Shown here one piece after another: positions 18,466-25,837 of a stretch of 64,000 nt of DNA. A model generated the notes under the pieces. It saw nothing but the letters and a program-made list of their open reading frames with translations. It had not been told where the DNA came from and searched no databases. The DNA lies in NCBI RefSeq assembly GCF_001428105.1, contig NZ_LMSJ01000008.1, forward strand, positions 62,001 to 126,000, in the 5' to 3' direction. This DNA comes from Paenibacillus sp. Soil766 (GTDB lineage Bacteria; Bacillota; Bacilli; Paenibacillales; NBRC-103111). Numbering within the stretch: the stretch's first letter is position 1; each line of letters begins with the position of its first letter. The position numbers were made by a program, and so were the translations under genes.

Positions 18466-19944
18466 ATGTCAATGATTCATGTACAAAACCTGACATTTTC
18501 ATATCCCAGTAGCTTTGATCCAATTTTTGAAGATGTTAGCTTTCAAATAGATACGGATTGGAAGCTTGGATTTATTGGCCGCAACGGTCGAGGTAAGACA
18601 ACTTTTTTCAATCTATTATTAGAAAAATATGAATACAACGGAAAAATTATATCTTCAGTTGAATTCAATTATTTCCCATATCCAGTCTCGGATAAAAGCA
18701 GATTCACATATGAAATAGTAGAAGAGATATGTCCTAAAGCAGAAGATTGGGAGTTTCTTCGGGAAATATCTTATTTAGATGTCGATGCTGATGTGATGTA
18801 CCGACCATTCGAAACATTATCGAATGGGGAACAAACGAAGGTTTTACTGGCTGCACTATTTTTGAATGAAGGGCAATTTTTGTTAATTGATGAGCCAACT
18901 AATCACCTAGATACCAATGGACGAAAGATGGTTTCTACTTATTTAAAAAGGAAAAAAGGTTTCATTTTAATTTCACATGATAGAAACTTTTTGGATGGCT
19001 GTGTTGACCACATCTTGTCAATAAACAGAGCCAATATCGAAGTTCAAAGTGGTAATTATTCTTCTTGGAAGCTGAATTTTGATAGACAGCAGGAACATGA
19101 GGAAAAAACAAATGAGCGTCTACAAAAAGACATTGGAAGGCTGCAACAATCTTCAAAACGTTCAGCTAATTGGTCTAATCAAGTAGAAGCTTCCAAAAAT
19201 GGTACAACGAATTCTGGTTCTAAATTGGACAAGGGATATGTTGGACATAAAGCTGCAAAAATGATGAAACGTGCAAAGAACCTGGAGTCAAGGCAACATA
19301 AAGCAATTGAAGAAAAGTCGATGCTGCTAAAAAATGTGGAAAAAACGGAGTCATTACAGTTAGAGCCTTTAGCATACAAATCGAAAGAACTCATTCAGTT
19401 AACAGACGTGGCTGTTAGGTATGAAAGTGAATTAGTGAATACGCCAATAAGTTTTAATGTTGTAGCAGGAGACCGAGTAGTGCTTGATGGAAAGAATGGT
19501 AGTGGAAAAAGTAGCATTTTAAAACTTATTCTAGGAGATCGACTCCAGCATACAGGTACTTTGAACGTGGGTTCAGGTCTTGTCATTTCTTATGTACAGC
19601 AAGATACCTCTCATTTAAAGGGAAAGTTAGCTGACTTTATTGAAGAAAATCAGATTGATGAACCGATATTTAAATCTATTCTACGAAAGATGGATTTTGA
19701 CCGTATCCAGTTCGAGAAAGATTTATCCCAATATTCTGGTGGACAAAAGAAAAAGTTGCTTATAGCTAAAAGTTTATGTGAAAAAGCTCATTTATACATT
19801 TGGGATGAACCACTAAACTTCATTGATGTTTATTCACGAATGCAAGTTGAAGAGCTTATTAACAGCTTTAATCCAACAATGGTTTTTGTGGAGCATGACC
19901 AGACATTCCGGGGAAAAGTTGCAACGAAAATGGTAACCTTATAG
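18466..19944 (+). CDS. lsa: Lsa-type ABC-F ribosomal protection protein
   Basis: 492 residues from the ATG at 18466, chosen because AAAAAGGAGGAACCCACC precedes it. An in-frame upstream start at 18397 has no comparable site. Two ABC domains in one chain with no membrane segment: Walker A GRNGRGKTT and DGKNGSGKSS, signature-like LSNGEQTK and YSGGQKKK, Walker B LLIDEPTN and YIWDEPLN, joined by a charged linker (about 190-290). The start SMIHVQNLTFSYPSSFD and the size match Lsa proteins, which dislodge lincosamides, streptogramin A and pleuromutilins from the 50S ribosome. The attenuator and leader peptide upstream support drug-inducible expression. Resistance itself is inferred from family. The symbol is family level only. 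Confidence 0.88.
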   Translation: MSMIHVQNLTFSYPSSFDPIFEDVSFQIDTDWKLGFIGRNGRGKTTFFNLLLEKYEYNGKIISSVEFNYFPYPVSDKSRFTYEIVEEICPKAEDWEFLREISYLDVDADVMYRPFETLSNGEQTKVLLAALFLNEGQFLLIDEPTNHLDTNGRKMVSTYLKRKKGFILISHDRNFLDGCVDHILSINRANIEVQSGNYSSWKLNFDRQQEHEEKTNERLQKDIGRLQQSSKRSANWSNQVEASKNGTTNSGSKLDKGYVGHKAAKMMKRAKNLESRQHKAIEEKSMLLKNVEKTESLQLEPLAYKSKELIQLTDVAVRYESELVNTPISFNVVAGDRVVLDGKNGSGKSSILKLILGDRLQHTGTLNVGSGLVISYVQQDTSHLKGKLADFIEENQIDEPIFKSILRKMDFDRIQFEKDLSQYSGGQKKKLLIAKSLCEKAHLYIWDEPLNFIDVYSRMQVEELINSFNPTMVFVEHDQTFRGKVATKMVTL

Positions 19945-20014
19945 TTATACTTGGAGAATTGCATATTGTAGTTACTTCTAAAGGAAATTTGGTAGAGTAA
20001 CGATTTGAATAACA

Positions 20015-20052
20015 AGACAGCTGCCAACAAGATATCGGCAGCTGTCTTTCGT
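20015..20052 (+). terminator. Rho-independent terminator
   Basis: AGACAGCTGCC / GGCAGCTGTCT, 11-bp perfect stem, then TTCGTTC. It lies downstream of the ABC-F gene; its opposite side may also end the lipoprotein gene at 20125. Confidence 0.75.
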
Positions 20053-20124
20053 TCAACGATTTCAAAGGTGTATTGCCGAAAGCTTGTGTTTGCACAAATT
20101 ACGAATTGGGAATATCATGTACGC

Positions 20125-20958
20125 TTAGTTACCAACAAAATCAGCGGTAACAACGGTTTTGCCCCATTCAACTTGAACGCTATATGCCCCTTTTAAATCG
20201 GAAAAGGATTTTGTATCTTCATAAACTTCCCCAGGTTTCAAGTCGATGTAGTCTTTTATTGGAACCGACCCTTCTTCGATGACCTTATTGTTTTTTAATA
20301 GTTTGTATCGGGCTCCTCCAACAATAGTGATCGTTTTCTTACTTTGGTTTGTAAATCTGTACGTCACGACTGCATGTTTCCCTAAATTATCTACCTTGAC
20401 TGAACCCATTAAGTCAGCTGCAGCGATCTCATTATTTGAATCTAATGATTGGTGCTTGTATATTACGTTCCATCCTGCGAGGGCATTGTTGATCTGTTCT
20501 TCGAATGCTGTATTCTCTCCTAACGGCGTGCTGTGTCCATAAAAGACCAGAACGTTTCCGTTTTGCCAAACGCTTGGAACAACCATGTTGTACTTTTCTT
20601 TTTCCTTGTTGAATTCTTCTAAGCCTTTGTAGGACTCCTTGACGTCTCTAAAAATGTAGATGCTGATGTACTCAACACGCATCGTATCTTCGGTAGGTTT
20701 GCTGATGGTGAATTCTATGGGCAATATTCCGTTTAGAGTTGGAAACCCTTCTTTTTTGCTCGGGGGCATCAATTCAAGCCCCTGCGTATTGAGTAACTTT
20801 ACAACGTCCTCTGAGGTGAAGGTCGGTTTCGCTGGAGCAGGGTTTGCCGCTATTGGACTTGTTTCAGTAGCAGTGGGAGTTGGAATGTTTTCTTTATCAA
20901 GACATCCTGTCATCAAAACAAGCGTAACAGAAAGAATTACTGCTAATTTTACTTTCAT
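20125..20958 (-). CDS. Lipoprotein of unknown function (possible FxLYD-like C-terminal domain)
   Basis: 277 residues. Signal peptide with lipobox (VILSVTLVLMTGCLDKENIP), then a Thr/Pro/Ala-rich tether (about 25-50), indicating anchoring on the outer face of the membrane. Residues about 175-277 form a beta-sandwich-like segment (DNLGKHAVVTYRFTNQSKKT, GEVYEDTKSFSDLKGAYSVQ) resembling FxLYD-type domains. The middle region is unassigned. It is a single gene between the ABC-F gene and the degraded region, with its own start behind a GGGGG-containing site. Confidence 0.8.
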   Translation of the reverse strand: MKVKLAVILSVTLVLMTGCLDKENIPTPTATETSPIAANPAPAKPTFTSEDVVKLLNTQGLELMPPSKKEGFPTLNGILPIEFTISKPTEDTMRVEYISIYIFRDVKESYKGLEEFNKEKEKYNMVVPSVWQNGNVLVFYGHSTPLGENTAFEEQINNALAGWNVIYKHQSLDSNNEIAAADLMGSVKVDNLGKHAVVTYRFTNQSKKTITIVGGARYKLLKNNKVIEEGSVPIKDYIDLKPGEVYEDTKSFSDLKGAYSVQVEWGKTVVTADFVGN

Positions 20959-21067
20959 TCTCTTTATCCCCCTATAAGTTAACTAAACTACGTAATTACC
21001 AACGTACGGATTCCACCTATTGTTGCAAATCTCACTTGCAATAATTTTCCCAAAAGAAGCCGAAATA

Positions 21068-21098
21068 GCAGGGCACTCCTCGAAGTAGAGTGCCCTGC
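21068..21098 (-). terminator. Stem-loop at the 3' end of the amidohydrolase remnant
   Basis: GCAGGGCACTC / GAGTGCCCTGC is a perfect 11-bp stem, followed on the minus strand by a T-rich segment. It looks like the surviving terminator of the lost minus-strand gene. Confidence 0.5.
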
Positions 21099-21148
21099 CA
21101 CAAAAAGTTGAAATAATTAACTTTGTTTTTGTACATCTTTGAACCAAA

Positions 21149-21277
21149 TCACTTAATAGATAGGGTATCCGAGATATTGGTAGTCGGGTCGCCATTGACC
21201 AGTACCAGATCAGCGCGCGCACCTTCGGCAATACGGCCACCTGCGGGCGGTTTCGAGGTTGCCGATTGAAGCGCTTC
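21149..21277 (-). pseudogene. C-terminal remnant of an amidohydrolase (imidazolonepropionase-like)
   Basis: Only the last 40 or so residues survive. GRIAEGARADLVLVNGDPTT is the characteristic C-terminal strand of metal-dependent amidohydrolases, preceded by EALQSATSKP and an apparent small deletion. The rest of the gene is missing, and the adjoining sequence reads as part of a MarR regulator on the other strand, so two truncated genes are fused back to back. Confidence 0.75.
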
Positions 21278-21283
21278 TTTTGG

Positions 21284-21472
21284 AGGGATCTTGCTGATCG
21301 GTTTCATCTGCGCGGGGCTAGCATCACAGGCATGCTTCAAGGTCTTGAGCAAAGAGGATTCATCGAGCGGAAAATCCCAGCCAATAATGAACGACAAAAA
21401 AATATTTATGTTTTGCCAAAGGCCGTTGAATTGTTGATCAAAATTAATGAACGAGACACGAGAGTTAAGTAG
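21284..21472 (+). pseudogene. Remnant of a MarR-family regulator
   Basis: DLADRFHLRGASITGMLQGL followed by EQRGFIERK and YVLPKAVELLIKIN is the recognition helix and wing of a MarR HTH domain. The N-terminal third (dimerisation helix) is absent and the frame starts inside the domain. It is a fossil adjacent to the amidohydrolase remnant. Confidence 0.7.
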
Positions 21473-21562
21473 ATGGAGTATAGTTCATTATTAAGGCAAC
21501 AGGGATCGAACTGCCTGAAGGCATACTTTCCTGACAGAAATGAATTAATTACATCAATAAAA

Positions 21563-21596
21563 AAACCGCGAAGGCTTGATGCTACGCGGTTTCTCC
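21563..21596. terminator. Short hairpin terminator upstream of the peptide module
   Basis: AAACCGCG / CGCGGTTT flanked by an A-run and a TCTCCTATTTT tail. It isolates the following peptide gene from upstream transcription. Confidence 0.6.
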
Positions 21597-21678
21597 TATT
21601 TTATGGCCGAATTCTTTCATTATTCTTTTATTTGGCTGTAGTAAACTTGCCTTATGAATTCTGAAGGAGGTGAAAAAA

Positions 21679-21828
21679 ATGGAACAGAACAAGAAAGCGG
21701 AAGCGAGCAAAGAATCGGTAGAAACAAACAATGCTGCCGAAATCAAACTCGACAACTTGCCTAAGAAGTTGTCCGAGGAAGAATCGAAGAACGTAACCGG
21801 CGGGCGTCAATCACGTGCTTCTTATTAA
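21679..21828 (+). CDS. Double-glycine precursor peptide (49 aa, predicted 7-residue mature peptide)
   Basis: Strong ribosome binding site AAGGAGGTGAAAAAA directly before the ATG. The leader is hydrophilic and charged and ends LSEEESKNVTGG: L at -12, S at -11, E at -8, V at -4 and GG at -2/-1, the consensus recognised by C39 peptidase-containing exporters. Only RQSRASY follows the GG before TAA. No Cys is present, so lanthionine or thiazole chemistry on the core is unlikely. A terminator follows after 6 bases, and genes for a prolyl isomerase, a C39-ABC exporter and a two-component system come next. The function is inferred: a secreted signal peptide is more plausible than a bacteriocin, given the size and the sensor kinase. 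Confidence 0.8.
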   Translation: MEQNKKAEASKESVETNNAAEIKLDNLPKKLSEEESKNVTGGRQSRASY

Positions 21829-21834
21829 TCAGGG

Positions 21835-21858
21835 CGCGGGGGATTCCCCCGCGTTTTT
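21835..21858 (+). terminator. Terminator/attenuator directly after the precursor gene
   Basis: CGCGGGGG / CCCCCGCG with a 3-base loop and TTTTT tail, starting 6 bases after the precursor stop. In peptide operons such hairpins let the small precursor be made in excess of the downstream processing genes by partial read-through. Confidence 0.85.
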
Positions 21859-21891
21859 ATCTAGAATTAGGACGAAAATAAAGGGGTTGCC

Positions 21892-22650
21892 ATGATGTCA
21901 CTCGATCAGGTTATTGCCCTTCACATAGAAGGAACTAGCTATTCATTAGCGACTGTTCTGCGCTTTGCCAATATGCGCGGCCGTTTCAGTGCGATAGAGG
22001 TTTACGCATCACATGTACTTATCGCCGGCTACGCGCAAGAGCATCAACTGACAGCCAGTCCGGAGGAGATCCAGACGGCTGTCAATGACTGGAGAGCGGA
22101 GAACGAGCTCTATCAAGCCTTGGAAGTAAAAGAGTGGTTAGCAGAACGCTCGCTTTCCACCTCCGACTTGGCTGACTTTGCCCGAATGAAGATCGTGAAG
22201 GACCTCGTCCGCGAGCACGTGGCATCCGGCAAGGTGGAGCGATACTTCACCGAGCAACGTTCTGAGTTCGATGCGGTGGCTATCGCGCAAATCGTCGTTA
22301 GCGAACGGGGGCTCGCACGCGAGCTTACATTCAAGGCACAGGAGGGAGCGGAGTTCTTTATGCTTGCGCGCGAATATTCAACAGACGAACAATCGAGGCT
22401 TGCCGGAGGGTATGTCGGTCGGCGGGAAAGAAGGCAACTTCCGCGAGCTATTGCTACAGATGCGTTCGGGGCAGTTGCCGGGACAGTTATCGGACCTCTT
22501 GAAATCGACAAACAATTTTACGTGATTAAGGTTGAAGACGTTTACCCAGCGGAGCTGAACGCCGAAATTCGATCGAGAATTGAACAGATCTTGTTCGAGG
22601 AATGGCTTTCTTCTAGACGTAAGCAAGCAAACATACATATTACGCTTTAG
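21892..22650 (+). CDS. Cytoplasmic PpiC/parvulin-type peptidyl-prolyl isomerase of the peptide module
   Basis: 252 residues, ATG behind AAAGGGG. The N-terminal helical half (about 1-120) resembles the chaperone part of SurA/PrsA proteins. The parvulin domain lies at about 125-225 (VAIAQIVVSERGLARELTFK, EYSTDEQSRLAGGYVGRRER, VIGPLEIDKQFYVIKVEDV), where the family's LAGGDLG-like turn reads LAGGYVG. There is no signal peptide or lipobox, unlike PrsA, so it acts inside the cell. The precursor core has no proline, so a chaperone or escort role for the leader seems likelier than isomerisation. It sits between the precursor and its exporter. Confidence 0.8.
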   Translation: MMSLDQVIALHIEGTSYSLATVLRFANMRGRFSAIEVYASHVLIAGYAQEHQLTASPEEIQTAVNDWRAENELYQALEVKEWLAERSLSTSDLADFARMKIVKDLVREHVASGKVERYFTEQRSEFDAVAIAQIVVSERGLARELTFKAQEGAEFFMLAREYSTDEQSRLAGGYVGRRERRQLPRAIATDAFGAVAGTVIGPLEIDKQFYVIKVEDVYPAELNAEIRSRIEQILFEEWLSSRRKQANIHITL

Positions 22651-22684
22651 GGACAAGATCAGGTTATAGGGGAAAAGGTGAGAG

Positions 22685-25600
22685 ATGGAGACAAATAAAC
22701 AATTCACCTATATGGAAAAAATATCAATATTTGGCGTGCTCCGTTCAGATGAAAAACAAAGGTTGTCCCAACATGCGGAGATCTTGCAATTCTCCATCGG
22801 ACAGACGATCCATGACAAGGGCGGCCCATCAGAGTCTCTCTACTGTATCGTTTCAGGAGAAGTCAGGATGATCGAAGAACAATTGAACGGGAAGGACATT
22901 AGCCTTGGTCTATTGTCGGGAGGGGACAGCTTTGGATGGGGCAGCGAGATGGAGCAACCAAGCCCCTCCATCACCTACAGCGCTGCAGGGAATGTACGAC
23001 TGCTAGCCATTCCAACAGAGAAGCTTCGTGAAGTGCTGCTGCATAATCCCGGACTTGAGCATCTGCTTACGACCTACATGTCTTCTCGCGCTGTCTCCAT
23101 GTTTTTAAAACGGACGACTTTGCTATCTTTTGGTGATCATCAAGCCATTCGGATATTTCTGGAACGGATGACTGTGACTAAAGTGGAAAAAGGGCAGCCC
23201 ATCGTGCGTCAGGGTGACGAGGGCGACGCATTTTACATCGTTCACTCCGGGCATTGCGAGGTCAGCAAGGAAGAAGACGGTACCATAATAAACCGTCTTA
23301 TTCCGGGCGATTTTTTCGGAGAATTAGCGCTGCTTACAGGGGCGCAGCGTAAAGCTACGGTTGTAGCCAGCGAGGATGCTCAGTTGTTTCGGTTAAGTAA
23401 AGATGATTTCGATCAAATGATTGTGGAGCACCCTGCCCTGAAAACAGCGATCGAGAGCATTTCCGCCAATTATGTATCAAGCGTATCCAAGTATGGGGAA
23501 GACGACACGATGGACTTGGAGGCTGCTCCAGGCCAACCATCTCTCTGGCAAACGGCTGAAGTGAAGCCTGCAAAACGACGATTCAGGCTGCGCAAATATC
23601 CGATTCTCTTGCAGCAAAATGAAATGGATTGCGGACCTACTTGTCTTGCCATGGTGATGACGTACTACGGCTCGCGCATTCATCTGAATCGGATTCGGGA
23701 GCAAACGGAAATGTCGCGTTCAGGAAGCTCGTTGTACGGCTTGATAGAGACGGCGGAATCGCTCGGTCTAGCTGCGCAAGGCTTTACAACGCAGCTCGAT
23801 GAGCTTGCCGTTATGAAGCTGCCAGTGATTGCACATTGGAAGGGCGAGCACTTTATCGTCGTTTATGAAGTGACCAAAACCCATGTTACCGTTGGTGATC
23901 CGGCATATGGTTTGGAAAAAAAAAGCAGAGCAGATTTTCAGGCTGGTTGGAGCGGGGCGATCTTAACTCTAACGCCAACGGAGCGACTTGCATCCCATGA
24001 GCGTATTCGCAGTCCAATAACGCGGTTTATCGCATACGTGATACCGAACAAAAAATTGTTGCTATCACTCCTAGTCACGTCATTGCTCGTGCAATTGATC
24101 GCCCTTGCGATACCGATCATTACGCAAGTCATTGTAGACAAGGTGCTTGTAGATAAGCACACGGATCTTCTCCAGATGCTGTTGATCGGTATGCTTGGGC
24201 TCTCTGTTTGTTATATCGTAGTCAATTCGTTCCGAAATTTTTTAGCAGCTCAAATCGCATTGCGTATCGACATCACAATGCTGGGAGATTTCTATAAGCA
24301 TTTACTCAGCTTGCATTTATCGTTTTTTTTGGCACGCACAATCGGCGATTTGACAAGTCGGGTGGGCGAAAACCAGAAAATACGCAGAATGCTGACAACC
24401 GGGGCCGTGCAAATGCTGCTTGATGTATTGACGATCCTCATCTACGGAACGCTTATGTTCGTCTATCATATCAAGTTGTCGTTTATCGCGTTTGCCATTA
24501 TTCCGTGCTATATCGCGCTAGTGCTGCTCTTTTCGCCGCTCATGCGCAAAAACAGCCGCAAACAATTCGAAGCGGAGGCGGAGTCTCAAACGACGATAGT
24601 CGAAGCTATCAAATTGATCTCGACCGTCAAAGCCCTTGCCGCCGAATCGGCCATCAGATGGAAGCTGATGGATAACCTGCAGCTTGCTTTGAAGCAGCGA
24701 ATGAAGGCCATTCAATTACACGTAGCATCTGAAACGATTACGAACAGCATTAAAACGATCGGTAACGCCCTGGTGCTGTACGGTGGCGCGGTTTTCGTTA
24801 TGCACGGGCAATTGACGGTTGGTCAATTTGTTGCCTTTATGTCGGTCTACTTGACAGTTACACAGTCGATAACTAGCCTGTTGGAGATGCTCAACGAAAT
24901 TATGGAAGTGCGAGTATCGATGGAACGGATCGACGATGTCTTTCAGGCCCATCCGGAAGAGCGGGAGTCGCAAAATATGCGAAGACTGGCTGCGCTGAAA
25001 GGGCACATTCAGTTCGACAATGTGACGTTTCGTTATGAAAAGGATGGCCCCAATATTTTGCAGCAAATTAGTATCCGCATACTACCCGGGCAAACCGTTG
25101 CAATCGTCGGCAGAAGCGGGTCGGGTAAATCGACGTTTGCCAATTTGCTGACGAAGCTATTTACGCCGACAAGCGGGACGATCCGTCTTGATGGACACGA
25201 CCTCAGGCAAATTCATGCCGCTTCCTTGCGCCGTAAAATCGGTATCGTCCAGCAGGAAAGTCGCGTGTTCCGTGCCACGATTCAAGACAACATTGCTATT
25301 CGTTTCCCGTCCGCTACACTAGAAGAAGTCGAAGCAGCCGCCAAGTTGGCAGGAGCTTACGAATTTGTTACCGCATTGCCGCTCGGTTTCAAGACGATGA
25401 TTGGCGAGGGCGGATTAAGCTTATCCGGGGGGCAGCTACAGCGGATCGCCATTGCAAGGGCGCTGCTGGGCGAGCCGAGCATTCTTATATTCGATGAGGC
25501 TACAAGTGCGCTTGATTCGGAGTCGGAACGGATTATTCAGCAAAACATGGATTCGATGATGAAAGGACGCACCGCTCTAATCATCGCTCATAGATTGAGC

Positions 25601-25726
25601 ACGGTGCAAAAAGCAGATCTCATTCTCGTTATGGATCGCGGAGCGATCGTGGAGTCTGGCTCCCATGCTGAGCTTACCCAAGCTCAGGGTCTTTATTATT
25701 ACTTAGTTAGTCAGCAGTTAAGTTGA
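22685..25726 (+). CDS. C39 peptidase-containing ABC exporter with two N-terminal cyclic-nucleotide-binding-like domains
   Basis: 1013 residues. First cNMP-like domain (about 13-130), lacking the phosphate-binding Arg. Second cNMP domain (about 140-260) with an intact-looking cassette GDFFGELALLTGAQRKATV. Then a C39 peptidase (about 305-435): Cys316 in MDCGPTC, His390 in GEHFIVV, Asp406 in VGDPAYG. Then a six-helix exporter membrane domain (about 455-740) and an ATPase (about 775-1010): Walker A GRSGSGKST, signature LSGGQLQRIAIA, Walker B ILIFDEAT. It removes double-glycine leaders while exporting the peptide. All catalytic residues are present. Its evident substrate is the 49-residue precursor upstream. 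The cNMP part suggests export gated by a nucleotide or other small ligand. Confidence 0.93.
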   Translation: METNKQFTYMEKISIFGVLRSDEKQRLSQHAEILQFSIGQTIHDKGGPSESLYCIVSGEVRMIEEQLNGKDISLGLLSGGDSFGWGSEMEQPSPSITYSAAGNVRLLAIPTEKLREVLLHNPGLEHLLTTYMSSRAVSMFLKRTTLLSFGDHQAIRIFLERMTVTKVEKGQPIVRQGDEGDAFYIVHSGHCEVSKEEDGTIINRLIPGDFFGELALLTGAQRKATVVASEDAQLFRLSKDDFDQMIVEHPALKTAIESISANYVSSVSKYGEDDTMDLEAAPGQPSLWQTAEVKPAKRRFRLRKYPILLQQNEMDCGPTCLAMVMTYYGSRIHLNRIREQTEMSRSGSSLYGLIETAESLGLAAQGFTTQLDELAVMKLPVIAHWKGEHFIVVYEVTKTHVTVGDPAYGLEKKSRADFQAGWSGAILTLTPTERLASHERIRSPITRFIAYVIPNKKLLLSLLVTSLLVQLIALAIPIITQVIVDKVLVDKHTDLLQMLLIGMLGLSVCYIVVNSFRNFLAAQIALRIDITMLGDFYKHLLSLHLSFFLARTIGDLTSRVGENQKIRRMLTTGAVQMLLDVLTILIYGTLMFVYHIKLSFIAFAIIPCYIALVLLFSPLMRKNSRKQFEAEAESQTTIVEAIKLISTVKALAAESAIRWKLMDNLQLALKQRMKAIQLHVASETITNSIKTIGNALVLYGGAVFVMHGQLTVGQFVAFMSVYLTVTQSITSLLEMLNEIMEVRVSMERIDDVFQAHPEERESQNMRRLAALKGHIQFDNVTFRYEKDGPNILQQISIRILPGQTVAIVGRSGSGKSTFANLLTKLFTPTSGTIRLDGHDLRQIHAASLRRKIGIVQQESRVFRATIQDNIAIRFPSATLEEVEAAAKLAGAYEFVTALPLGFKTMIGEGGLSLSGGQLQRIAIARALLGEPSILIFDEATSALDSESERIIQQNMDSMMKGRTALIIAHRLSTVQKADLILVMDRGAIVESGSHAELTQAQGLYYYLVSQQLS

Positions 25727-25837
25727 AAATACGATCATTAAACCGAAGATTCATAAACGAAGTGAGCTTGATAATAGCTTAGTTTCGCGTTACGCTATTC
25801 ATCAGACATTGTCTGAGAGTTAATATAGGAGACAGCT

